Shown here piece after piece: positions 11,166-23,980 of a stretch of DNA of 64,000 bases (the stretch's first letter is position 1; each line of letters starts with the position of its first letter). The translations under genes were made by a program, and so were the position numbers. The stretch comes from Aculops lycopersici (Eukaryota > Arthropoda > Arachnida > Trombidiformes > Eriophyidae), in assembly GCA_015350385.1 (NCBI GenBank), contig WNKI01000002.1, positions 5,595,008-5,659,007 on the forward strand, read 5' to 3'. A model generated the notes under the pieces. That model had not been told where the DNA came from, did no database searches, and worked only from the letters and a program-made list of their open reading frames with translations.

Positions 11166-11621
11166 CTCGGCCGCAAGTTCTGAGTGTCGAGTTACAGTTT
11201 GCGCTAACTGCGCAGCCGCGCGGCTAGCAGCTAGCTTGCCAAGCGAGAGCAGCTCTTGTTAGGGAGGAGCGCGCAGAGGAGCGGCAACAGGTAGCTGCTG
11301 CTTCTCTGTGTTGCATGCTCCACTCGCACACAGCTACAACACAGAAGCGGCGGCGCTAAGACAGAAAGAGCACTTTTGTGCAATCTAAGGTTCACACAAA
11401 ATGGCAAGAGCAGCAAAAGATTGCAACTCTGCTCCTATTGGCAACACGCCACTCGACGTAGACTCTGTGGCTTTGATTTCAATCTTGTAGTCATTAACGA
11501 ATTCTCTCTTCCAACTACTCAAAGTCGCCAGGTAAAGTGTGCGAGCCAGAGAGAGAGAGAGAGAGAGAGGGCGAGAAAGTGAAGCGCGTGCTGCAACGTT
11601 GCACAGCGTTCTTTGAACGGG

Positions 11622-11760
11622 ATGCTCGCGCCACCGGCAACAAGTGGTGGCGGCGGTAGCAGCTACCTGCGCCAGTTACCCACACGAAGAGACAAGCCGC
11701 TACTACCTGCTGAGTCTAACTTGTCTACAGCATCAACATCAACATCCACATCCATGTCGT

Positions 11761-11791
<31 letters not shown>

Positions 11792-13571
11792 ACCACTGCC
11801 ACTGCCGTTGCAATTGCGAAGCGCAAGTCTGGAGCTCAAGTTGAGTAAGTTTCACTTCTACAAGCGAAAACAGCAAGACCCTAGGCAACAACAACAACAA
11901 CAACAGAAGCCACAAGCTTCAATCGAAGCCCGAGCCAAGCAGTCGATTGCAATCATTAGCGACAATGAAGACATACGGCAACAGTATCGCCAGACTCGCG
12001 GTGGTGAAAGTAAAATCTCGTCGTTGGAGCTTGAGCAAAGACTTGCGAGTTGCGTAAGTAGCTCGGCAACGCGGCGAGACATTATTGACTGCAATGAGCA
12101 GCAACCTCTACAACCCATGTTAACGGCGACACAGCAAGTGGGTGCCGCTACGCGCGGCGCCACCATTGCGAGAGTCGATATAGCAACACGCCGACAGCCA
12201 GACAGCCGAGCTGGAGAACAAGACAACGACCCCAAAGCGGCGACGAGGACGTTATCGAGTTCAAGGCGAAGGCCGGAGGCAGTGGCAAAAGGCAGAGTTT
12301 GGCGCCGCGAAGTGCATATCCCCGACGATTCAGTCAGAGATAACGGGGAAAGTGGCGGCAGCAGCAGCAGCGGCGGCGGCAAGGATACTTCTTGGCTGGA
12401 GTCCTCCTCGGAGTCTGAGTCGCTAGCGTCGCAAGCCTCAGGTAAGGGGTCTAGTCTTCGTTGTCTCCATTGTCGTCGTCAGTGGCTCGACGTAGAGTCG
12501 GCTGCAACCTGTTGCAGCAGCGGTGCTGTTGTGATAGAGGACGACGACGAGATCAGATCCAGTGGCAAGAATTTTGTAATTGGAAATCCGATTACAGGTA
12601 ATCACAGCAGCAGGAATAGCATTGGCAGAGGAGAGTCATTAGCTGGCGCGACACAAGGTGGCTGCGAATTGTGGCGCCACCACCGAGACCAAGATCAACG
12701 TACAACGCAACGGCAAGTGATTGAAAAAAGTGGCAGCAGGCACTTCGGCCATAAAAGTCCCAGTAGAAACTTCGAAGACATAACTTCAAGTCACTCGACA
12801 AACTTGTCCTCAACTTCGCCGATATATAGAAGGTCGACTTCGGAGAGCCAGTTGAAGCTAATTAAACGGGAGACATTTAGTATTGAGCAGCAAATAAGGC
12901 GACTCTTAGATCTTAACTGCAGCAACAAGGAACCGGAAGGAGTCGAGGAGAACCAATTGAGCAGTGAGAAGCGAGACCAAACTGTGATCGACAAGTGGAG
13001 GGAGTGGAGCAAGCAGCAGGTGGTTTTGGAATCAAGTGAGACTAAGGCGATAAAAAATTCCGTTGAATTTGGGAGCACAAAGGAAAACTGCACCTACGCA
13101 TCAAGTGGTGATATAATGAAGAGTAGCAGTCAGGGATACCAACAACAACAACAACGAAAGCAACAGTTTGGTGGTTATGACGGACCAAGTGGCGGATCTG
13201 GGAGGTTGGGTTCGGGTGGCGGCAGGGACTGCAATCACTCGGGCGGATATAAGGATTTAAATTATCACCACCAATCGTCAAAGTCAAAGACCAACTATCA
13301 GTCGCATATGAACATGAGCTATGGCCAGGCGCCAGGTGGAGTTGGCGGAAATCAGTGTCCCTACGGCCAGCCGGCTAGCAAGAAGCAGGCGATTGGTTCG
13401 AGTGGCGGAAATAGTAAATACAATTCATCTAACTCGAGTCTTTCAACAAATCAACCCGATAGACTAATGCTATTTATGTTGGCCAGTAGAAGGCCAACAA
13501 TAAATCCCGAAGTGGAACGGGACGCGCGAATTTTAAAATGGATGCATAATTGCAGAAACTCCAGTGGCTAG
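11622..13571 (+). CDS. Long Ser/Gln/Gly-rich protein of unknown function
   Basis: An unbroken frame of 649 codons from the ATG at 11,622. The frame continues a few codons upstream only through a TTG. The N-terminus has Gly, Ser, Pro and Gln runs. The middle is Arg/Ser-rich with one CXXC-like cluster (LRCLHCRRQW). The C-terminal third has a helical, charged stretch (around EQQIRRLLDLN) and then Ser/Gly/Asn-rich sequence ending with basic residues. There is no signal peptide or membrane segment, so nuclear or cytoplasmic disorder is likely. I do not recognise the family. An AATAAA follows at 13,681. Good splice-donor matches inside the frame (for example TCAG|GTAAGG near 12,440) mean that part could be spliced out. 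A chance frame of this length is unlikely but, given the low complexity, not excluded. Confidence 0.55.
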
Positions 13572-13680
13572 TTTTGGTATTGATTCGAGCATGATGATAA
13601 ATAAGAGAATGTCTTATAACAATATGCTAATTGATGGACATGAAACTGGAAGGACCATGTTGAGGAAAACGTTTTGATTG

Positions 13681-13686
13681 AATAAA
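13681..13686 (+). terminator. Candidate polyadenylation signal for the Ser/Gln-rich ORF
   Basis: AATAAA about 110 bases after the stop codon; a second AATAAA lies at 14,117-14,122 just before the dpr exon. Confidence 0.45.
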
Positions 13687-14207
13687 AGCAGGTGGCGCTC
13701 CAGAGGGTAGCTGGCGAAACACGACAGGTGGTCGGGGTCGAAGTGCGCAATCGTGGCGCACAAAAGTCGACTGAACGACGTGACATCGGCGCGTTGCGCG
13801 ACGCGAGTTGTCGCGCAAACTAGCCAGTGGCAAAGCAAACCAGCCTTCTGTTGTTAAATGATGAAACTTGAAACCAAAGGAGTCTAAGCTAGTTAAGGTT
13901 TCTAATTACTATGCAGTCGTTTCGAAGGTTGTTCTATGGTCTCGAGCCAGAGGAGAGAAGTCAAATTTTGGTTACCGTTATGTTTGGGCGAAAATTCAAC
14001 TAGATAATTCAAGTATTGATGGGCGAAAAAAGTGGATAAGTGTTTTGTTATGTTAGGCTATGATATGTTATGTTAATTTTTCATAATAACTATAATCAAT
14101 CAGTTGAATGCAACAAAATAAATTTGTAATCCGAAATTTGAAATAATCGAGTTCATTATTTTCCATCTAGTCTCAAGAAGAACAAGAACAAATTTTTAAC
14201 CGGAATC

Positions 14208-17200
14208 ATGAAGCGAGTTAATAGAACTAGTGAAGAGAAAAGACCAAGAGTCAAGATGAAGTGGAGATTATCAGAATTAGTACAAGATCTTACAATCATT
14301 ACCTTTTTAACAAGTGTCATTGTTTTCCAGCTTTGCCATCTAGTGAAATGTGATATTATTACCCAAAATCGATTAACCTACAATGGTGACAATTCCGCCG
14401 AGGAGCTTTCGTCGTCGTCGTCGTCGTCAAGTGGCTATCAGAGGCCAAAATTTGCGCCTTTGGCCGACGACGAGCGCCGCGTTGTAGCTTCCAGGTGGCA
14501 AAATGAGGTTTTTTTGCCTTGCAGAATTTTGAATTTGGACGAAGACCAAACGGTAAGTGGAGCTGGCGATTCCTCTATCCATACAATGTAATCGTGTTTC
14601 ATGAATGATAGAACTCAATGAAGAGAAATACTTCTTCCGGTTGCAGGAAAGAAGTTGAGTCATTGAGTCTACTAAGGAAAAGCGACTTGAATTTAAACTG
14701 TCTAGTGGTAAACTGAACCACTCGACAGTTTATCCACTTGACAAGCTAAAGTTTGTCTCACCTTCTGGTTCAAGAGACCGAGAGAAGAGTAGAGGGGACG
14801 GAAGTGGCGCAGTGTTTACTCAACGCGCGCAGCTCGCCGTCGTAACCTTACCTGGCCAAAAGAGCATCGGCGCTATGAGGCTTATTGTCATTGGAGCTCG
14901 CTGACTCTCTCACGTCGTTCGAAGCGAGCGAGCGAGCGAATTAGCAACTCGCTTACTCACTGTCCTTATATCATATCCTTGTGTCGCCGATGCCTCTAAA
15001 GTTTGTGTCTCCATCCTACTTACTCTCTGTTCCCGTCAAGAGGGATCCACCTGAATCCAGACTGCGAGCCGCACCAACTCAAGCTTCAAAATTTCCCCCT
15101 CACTTAACCCGCCTGCTGCACGGCAAATGGAAACTCGACCAAAGTTTGAATGTCCTCCTGCCCTTTTGTTGGCTGAATGGCCATTTGTCAATATCCAGCG
15201 CTGTAGTTTACAAGCTCCGCCGAGCCACGTTAGAGTGACTCATTCAGTGCGAGCGATTATGATAAATGGTCGGCCGAGGTGAGGGAAAGATAGAGAGAGA
15301 GAGAGAGACAGTGGTGTAATATAAGTGACAAACATACGCAAGGGATGCATTCGGTCTAGTTTTGGTCTCTCTCCCTCTCTCATTGATTGATCCAGTTTAT
15401 CGTGCTTGTTTTTGTTTTAGAATAGGAGTATACACTTACACATGTAGTGCGTTGCATATCCCTCAGTTAGTCTTTAAAGATGAGACATACGGAGCCAAAC
15501 GAGCGATGGATAGATCGTTTAGCTAATAAATCATTTTGAGGCTGCCGCCACCAATATTACCACTAGTTCGGAGGAGGGCAAAAGGTTTAGAGGTTTCTAC
15601 TCGCCGCCAGTGGGATGAGGTGCAAATTATTTGTATCTAGTCTCGTTTACTGTTTAGCTATTTAGCTTTAGCGGATCTGAGGTTGCGGCCGGAGTACACT
15701 GATACAAGTATAAGCAAAAGTAACAGTAATGGCGATAGCAACGACAACACCCACCGAATCGATGCGGAGACAATGAACTTCTCACGCGCCCAAACTACTT
15801 CCGTTATCTGGCCCACGAAATCTGAGAGATCGAATCGGTGGATAAGTCGGTTTCCTTTAGTTTGTCTCTCTCTCTCTTCTTTTTGCGCTATGCGCCAACA
15901 GCATCACCGTCATCACCGCAGGCAATAAATTAGATCAAACACTATAAGTGGCCGTTACTAGTTGTTGGTATCATTGTTGTTGCTGTGCGCAAGTGTATAT
16001 ATATACATATATCTTCCCTTAATCTCAATGTTTTCTCGCTATAACTCTTGTTTGTCGTTTGTTTAGACCCTTTGGTTCGCCGCAAAACAAAAGTTGCGCC
16101 TTTCTAAAAGTGGGAATCGCGGTAGTAGGAGTCGTAGTGGTTGTAGTTGTAGGGGGGCGAACCTCAACCACTTGTTTTTAAGGCCCATCACAAGCCCGCG
16201 CAACTAAAGTTGGCTCAAAGCCAAACCAAAATGCAGTGCCAATTTACTTTTTCTCTCTCAAATTTCTCGCTTTGTCTCAACTCTCTTGCAAACTTTGCAA
16301 CTTTCCCACCTTTCACCTCGCTAGCCTCTTCTCTCTTCTGGCTCGCGAGGATTGGTGGCTAAAAATTTAGCACATTCACGCAACTAACTTGTAGTGTGTA
16401 TGTGTTTATGTAAACGAATCACGTTGGCCTTCCTTTTTGGCTTCGAAAATGTTGCGAGTTGCAACTTGCAACCAACTCTCACTGCTAACAAAACTTGCAA
16501 AGTTAAGAAGGGGCCTGCGTCAACTCGCCGCTTGCCACTTGTCTGGCGCGTGCCGCTCGGTCAGAGAGGCAGTAAATTGGCCAGTAGCAGGGGCAAGTGC
16601 TAAAAAGGGCATATTCGGGAGCCCAACCAAGCGAAAGCCGCATCAGCAGCGATGCAACTGAACCCAATGGAACCAAATAAACGCCTGGCCGACCGGAAGT
16701 AATTTAAACTCACTAACTTCCCAAGTGAGCGTTCCATTCTAACTTAACTCAACTCAACTCAACTCAACCCAACGTAACTTAAACTAAACCTTAACTCCAA
16801 TTGATGATCTTTTCTGATTTCCCAGTTTTGAGTTCATTGTCTACTCGGGTCTTTGTATATCTTTGGCAAAAGTTAATTTCAAGTGTCACCAAAGCGAACA
16901 GTTGGAGGTTTAAAGAGTTTCTAAATAATTGAACTAAACTCTAGGCTCTTTAACTAAGTGGCTTCAAGCTGCCGAATGGCACGGGCAACTTGAATGACCA
17001 CCGGAGGGTTCAGTGAAACCAGATGCACCCGAGCATAACTAAAGCGGATTCATTGGAGGCTAGCTAATCGAGCTGCCGGCTCGAGAATGTTGTCGCTTGA
17101 GTTGAAGTTAATTCAGAAGTTTCCTATTCATTGAGTTGGAGTTAGAGTTAGATTTAAATACTAGACAATGCAATCTAAGTGAAGTTAAAATTGCTTGCTT

Positions 17201-20200
17201 TTCCATTGCTCTCGCTGCTAAAAGACATAGTACCACTTGGCAGGCGAATCGCGAGCCGGAAGTCGTTTTCCCCCCAAAGTCAAGATCACGCTTTCGATAA
17301 ATAGATAAATAAATAGATAATCTTTTGTTCCTACCATCAACTAACTCATCTCATTCCATCTCCCCTTTGCTCACTCAGGTTTCGTGGATTCGGAAGCGTG
17401 ACTCGCTTGTGATGACAGTCGATAAGCTCAACTTGGTTAATGATCAGCGCTTTCAATTGGCCCAAAGTGAGCAAAACTGGACGCTTGTGGTGAAGCAACC
17501 GAACGAAGCGGACGCAGGTAAGTCTCTTTCGTTACATGAATATATACTCGATATGTGATAGAGTATATCTTATTTTTAGATTAACCTTCAAGATATATAT
17601 ATCTATATATGTATATACTTTTATATATCTAACCCTAAATCTAAAACCAAACAATACAACGAAAACAACAAAAGGCCTTTACGAGTGTCAAGTTTCGTCG
17701 GTGGAACCGAAGCTTAGTCAACTCATTGAGCTCAGAATGGTAAATGCCGAGTCGCGCATTAGCAACTTCAGTTCCCTTTACATCCGGCCCAATGATCAAA
17801 TCAATTTAACTTGTACCATTGAGGCGCCGCAAAAGACTGATTTTGTCTATTGGTACAAGAACAAGGAATCCATTTACTTCGACGATTTGCGCCACTCAAA
17901 TCCCCTAACAAAGTCCCCGAATCGACAGCAATCAGGCGATTTTTTCCGTTACGTCCATCGCCAAGTTTTTAAACGCAAAACTCATCCAACTGGCGGCGAC
18001 AACGACGACCACGACCACGACGAGCGAGGAGATCATCAATTCGACGACCACTCGATTGTTCGTGCGTCTACTTCCTCAAAGGAGGTGCCTAGTGATCACG
18101 TAACAAGTGGCCGTTCAGTGGGAGAGTCTGGAGTTCCGTTCAAAAAAGGAAGGGGGAATGATGAGAAGGAGGAAGGTGCCGTGTTCGTGGGAGAGACGAT
18201 GATATCAACGACAAGAATCAGGAGAAAGTCTTCGAGGCTTCAACTGAAAGGTGGCCAAAGAAAAGAGAATGCTCAGAATATTCAACACCAACAACAAGAA
18301 CAACAAAATGAAGACACCAACAACGGCAACAAGAACGAAAAGGACAACCAAGAGAAAATTGAATCCATAACAAGCGTCTCGCGCCTAGTCATTGAGCGAG
18401 CGCAGGCAAACGATACGGCGAATTACACTTGTTTGGTAAGTTCTTGTTATTATAATAATCAAGGTTTCCTTTGAGCTCCGGGAGCCGGAAGTTACGTAAT
18501 CTCATTTTCGGGGTAGCGGTTGCATTGTTGTTGTGGTGGTGGTGGCTCCAGTCGTGATGATCTTGATGAGTTGCCTTCGGTTAACACTGAGGAGGAGATA
18601 AGATGGCAACAAACAAAACAACAGGACAATTGCAAGGTTGCCCACTAAATTAATGTCTCTCGTCCCTAAAAGACTAGATCTTAACTCTTTGCGCCTTTTG
18701 ACGCTCGCTTCTTTCCCGAACTCAGAGAGCCCAGAGGCGGCACCGCACCGTAAAGCGGAAGTTCTAATTATTCCCCACTTGCCAACTCGGTGGGTGTTGT
18801 TAAATCGCGCATGACTTCGAAGGGCACTGGCTGTAACATGTTCCACATTTGAGCTCACTTTGCATAGATATAACCAAAGAAAAGACCACCACCAAAAGCG
18901 AGAGCGCGCCAACTCGACTGCCCACTTGAAAGCGGGAGCATTATTTTTCGGGCGCCTCGCTTTGTAGTTGGAGGGAAGAGAGTAGTAATTCTCCCCTGGG
19001 ACTAGTTGGTCAAATTGAGTGCGAGAAGAAAAAGTGGGGAAAAGTAGCGAGTAAAGTTGGCGACCCCCAAGCACCCATTCCATCTGGCCCAAATGAACCC
19101 GAGACACGCAATTGGCAAGCTAACTTGCCCAACTGGGCGACTGATTTTTCACTTGCTGCTGGCGCAACTCTCAGGTGCGATGCTTGCACTTCACCTCCAC
19201 GTTGTTGGTGGGAAATCTTTGCGCTATGTGCCAAAAACACCCAAGTGAAGGTTCCAGCACCACCGAAAACTCTGCCATTCAGCCAACCAACTGAGTGGCA
19301 AGCAAATTAATTGCCGACCAGTCAGTTGGTTGCTCACTTGGTTGGTGGAGTTTTTATTTTGCTTAACCAACTGGCTAGCTGGCTCGCCGGCCAGCCCACA
19401 TACACATACCAAATTCCCGAGTGCCGCCCACCAAAAGTAAGTTTTGCCGGGCAAAAAAGAGCCCAGTTCTATGGTGGCCCGCCGAGAGTGGAATTCAATT
19501 TTGTATTGGTACCCCCTCTTTCTCTCTTTCCAATTTCTAGCGGCTCGTGGGCGAGAGAGGAGACGGGAATGGCACAAGTGGCTGCTGCTACCCATAAGTC
19601 ACTGGCTCACTTCAACTTCGGTGCCAGCCAGACAACTGGCTAGCGTTCGGCGGTGGCGAGGCGAGATTTGTTTAACTGAGTGCAAAATGAATTGGCACTG
19701 GGCGCCATGCGCATTCCATTGGCCAGTTCTCTGCGCATAGCGACGCGCCTAGCGACACACGGCAACTTTTCAACTCAACTCGCCGCTTTTGCTACTGCTT
19801 GCTTCCTGCCACCGCCACCGCTGCCGCTACTACTTCTTTCCTGCCTCTAGTCTAGAATGTGTTACCAAGCGAACCAAAAAGACTAGAGCGGCGGGGGGCA
19901 ACCTAATTGTCAGCACAAAGTTTGCGTAGCCAGACAGTGGGAGTCGTCGTGCTGCCGCTAAGCGGAAGTTCTAACTTGCAGCGAGTGACATGGAGTCACT
20001 TGGATCCGTTAGAGTGGCGCCTTGGCAAGTTGTCTCGGCGGCAAGTGAATCGATCTGGGAATTGACTTGAAGGTGGAGGCGGAGGAGGAGGACAAAAGAG
20101 GGCTGCAGCAAGTTGGTTGGTTGGCCAAGTCGAGCGTTCGATTCACCATCACCACCTACCATCGCTAGCTGCTACTTTGTCTTCTCGTCCTGTTACTTCC

Positions 20201-21981
20201 GTTCCGTTTAGTGCTAATTTGCTTCCTACCTTCTCCCACTCTACTTCTCGATTTCGACTATTGGCCAGTGGTTTGTTGCCGCTTATTTTGCCTCTTTTGT
20301 GCTCACTTTTGTCTACTCCATTCATCGAGGCAAAGAGAGAGGTGTTTTTATCTGCGGAGGTGATAAAAGCGGCAATCGATCGATTGCTGGGCACGTGTCT
20401 ACCTTTTAAGTTGGACCGCTAATTCGATTGAGCAACTTTCTCCAGGTAGCCGGGTGATATTATCTTATGTAGAGATAGAAATAGACGACCGAGAAGGCGC
20501 CACTCGTGCGCATTTGATTCTAATCAGCACACAGGTGTCTGCCTGAGCTCCCACTTCCGGCCGCAGAGACCAAATGACGGAAGGTGTTCAGTTTTCTTTG
20601 GTTCTATTTAGCGGTGATGGTCTTCGCTCGACTATTTGTCGCGATTGCAACCAATGGTGGACACATCAACTGAGCCAACTGCCTTCTCTATACCTCTCGC
20701 TAGTCGCCGTACCTGAGAACCGGACCCGGAAATGGATAGAGGCATTGAGAGGGGGACCTGACGTCTATTTGGCAGATTAGGTCAGTTTATTTGCCTCCAA
20801 CTCGAATGCTTAGCAACCTGTGCATTTTTCTAAGCCACTTGCCAAATGCTCAGGCGAGAGATGGACACACACATAGGGAATAGAGAGTGAGAGCGAGAGA
20901 GAAGACTGGTAGCCGCATTATGCTGACAGCCGAAAAGCTAATAGCTTCCGGCGCCCCGACGACGATGACGACTACCACTCCCACTCGACAACTGAACGCT
21001 CAACATTTGGATGCAATATTCATACTTTTTGCCTGGCCTAATATTCTAGTCTATGGTCACCAAGCTCTTGACTTTCTCATAACCTCGCTACTACTAACCA
21101 GCCAAAACTCGTAACAGAAAGAGATGACCAAAAGCGCCGCCACGACGACGAGGACAGAGCTGGATGAAAAATGCACTTTCCATTACAAGCGCGTCAATGC
21201 GTCCAGTTGACTAGATGGGAGCAAATTTGCATTGCCTCTTTTAGCTGAAGCCCGAAAAGAGATGAGCCTGTGCCTAGCGACAAACTGACCGCCGCTAGGT
21301 GCCAAATCGTCGCTAACCACTTGGCTACTTTGCGTCCGGTTGCGATTTATCGAGTTTTGCTAGCGTCAGGGGGAGAGTGGCCAGCAGCCCATTAGTCATG
21401 CTCAAGTGCGGTGCAAGTCGGCTGCTTGCCGAGGCCACAAGTCCAGTCGTCTAGTCGCTCTCTCCTGTCGCCAGCTGACTCGACACTCTTTTGCTCTTCA
21501 ATTCGGGCGCCGATTTGGTTAGACTGAAGCGCCAAGCTCAACGGAGTGAGTCGGTCGGTCTGTTGGTCGAAAAGTAGCAACTGGACGGTTGGCTAGCGAG
21601 AAAATCTGATAGTTTTTCTGTCGCCTCCTCTCTGCTGAACTAGTTCCTCTGCTCACCGCGCCCGGAAAGACACCAGCTAATGGCCAACCGAGCGGCGGCA
21701 AAAGAGCAAGTGGTTGTGCCTAGCAACTGCTAGCTTGTCAGCACACAAACCAAGAGCTAGCCAGAGTAGCGGTTGTGGTAGTAGTAGTGGTAGTAGTCGA
21801 GGCGCCGAAACCGCAATTCTAAAGCGATTTATTATCTCCCGTAGCTTTGCGGGAATTGCAATAGGGGAAAGCAGTCGAAGATTCGATCACTACTCTCCTC
21901 CTCCACTTTTTCTCATCACACAAATCTTATCACCTTGAGCTCCAAACTAGAAGCTCGATATAAAGAGGAGGAAAGCGGGAT

Positions 21982-22064
<83 letters not shown>

Positions 22065-23921
22065 TAGAGTAGTAGTAGTAGTAGTAGTACGTACGTACGT
22101 ACGTACGTACGTACGTACGTACGTACGTACGTACGTACGTACGTACGTACGTACGTACGTANNNNNNNNNNNNNNNNNNNNNNNNNNNNNNNNNNNNNNN
22201 NNNNNNNNNNNNNNNNNNNNNNAGNANTAGANAGNTANAGANAGATGCAGNGATGATNAGNAGNAGNGAGAGAGAGAGAGAGAGAATCTCGTTATTAGTA
22301 GCAACAATTTTATCTGTTTGCCAACCCATCTGTTTGCTTGTCAAGAGGCTTACACAATACTCGGCTCCGGGATCTCAATATTGCGTGCGTTGTAATATCA
22401 AGTCCACTTGGGCAACTTTGCTAACTTTGTGGCGGGATATTTATGGTCACATTGGTGGGCAATGTTGCAAAAGCGCATCCATCGAGGATCCGCTTGTGTG
22501 AGCTTAAATTCCTGGCTCTTTAATAATACTATCATGCGGCAAAAGGAACCGTGGCATCAGGGTGGGAGTCGTCGCATTGTTGTCATTAGTGATACCGTTA
22601 TTGTTGCCAACAAGAGGGCTACTCTATGATCGGTAGAGAGCGAGCGAGAGTCGACTCAACTATCAAGAAGTCTCTCTGTCACTATCTTTCCTAAACTCCT
22701 AGGAAAATCCGTGTCAATCCAGCTATTTCTAAAGCACCGACTGCCTCAGAAATAGATCACGACCAAACTTGAGCTAAGATTGGTCCTCTGAGTGCCATCA
22801 TCGAAGAACAAGTGGCCGCATCGGTGATCGCTATGCAAATTAGCCGACCACTTGCTCGCTTTCTCTCCACCAAAGCCAAAACCAACACCAACACCGAAAC
22901 TAGACCAGAAGGAGCCAGCTTGTTTGGCCCTCGAGCGACCAACAAACTCCAAGCTAGTGGCAAGACCAAAGCATTAAGATCATTCAGTTAGGCTAATGAA
23001 CTGGGCGAGGCAATTGTTGTTCTTATTACTGCTACCATTTAGACCATTTAGCGTGCACAGAAGGGAGACGACGGGCAACGAGAAGAACGAGAGAAGTCAA
23101 AAGGCGAGCGGCAACATGAGGAGGCAGCCAATCAATTCATCAGATTGGATACTTGAAACGATCGCTTCTCTCGCGATCGAGCTGAGCTGCTAACGAAATT
23201 TCTGGCTAGCTAACTGGTTGGCCGGCCACTACTGCCACTAACTGGGTACAAGGACAACCAACATCTTAGCAGGAACTAAAGAGGCCAAAAAGGCGAGACT
23301 CTAGCAACTTGATCCGCCAATTCAATCTGCTTCCGTTTTGCAAGCCAACCCATTGGAGGCTAGTGACTCTGGGCAAATGACGCGCGGTTTTATGCGCTCC
23401 GTCAGCACGATAGCAGCGGCCGCAACGGCAACCAACACCAACTGGCAACGCAAACGTTCTGGGCACTTCCGCCTCCGGTCGCGCGTCCACAGTCCAGACT
23501 GGGGATTCTATGGGGAGCTCAGCGTTTAGTGGTGCGCCAGATGGACAATCATCTTGCCTGGCAACCAGCGCCGCCACCGCTAGTGGCACCAATTTAAACT
23601 AGCCAGCTAGCCTCGTAAGTCGCGACTTGGGGGTATTGTGTTTCGTCGCCATTCAATTGACTCAATGGCTTTGCCGCTAAGATCGCCACCAGTGACAATG
23701 GAAATCTAGAGCAAGGTTAGCTCTGGCTCGTGTAATCCAAGCCAGCGAGCAAACTCCCGAGAAGCTAAACGATGGGCGGCATGCAAACTAACGACGCGAA
23801 ACATCAACCACTCGGCCAAACACTTTGATTGCATCGCTTGTTGCAACCAACTGATCCCGTTGCAAGGCATTTGTTGGTGGCGAGTTGATATAGACACAGT
23901 GAAACGAATAGACGGACAGGC

Positions 23922-23980
<59 letters not shown>

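Larger units (their letters stand above)
6189..11621. other. Gene desert of about 5.4 kb, probably regulatory
   Basis: No frame here resembles a known protein; the short frames are microsatellite or low-complexity translations. The stretch contains triplet repeats near 7010 and 8080, a hairpin at 8809-8855, a perfect palindrome at 9497-9542, a CT tract near 11,141, a 15-base direct repeat (agctagcttgccaag at 10,280 and 11,229), and several GCAACARGT-type E-boxes. It lies upstream of the Ser/Gln-rich ORF and of dpr. A regulatory role for these genes is an inference from position. Confidence 0.5.

Noticed and set aside
11858..12382. 174-codon minus-strand frame
   Set aside because: Antisense shadow of the Ser/Gln-rich ORF; its Cys and Leu runs mirror Gln and Ser repeats.
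18436..18474. Reading on past NYTCLV to a stop at 18,474 as the dpr C-terminus
   Set aside because: The in-frame GTAAGT donor and the matching phase-0 exon at 31,581 give the proper Ig2 end.
18502..19107. 201-codon minus-strand frame in the dpr intron
   Set aside because: No domain, odd Trp/Arg-rich composition, Thr run from a GGT repeat; probably chance.
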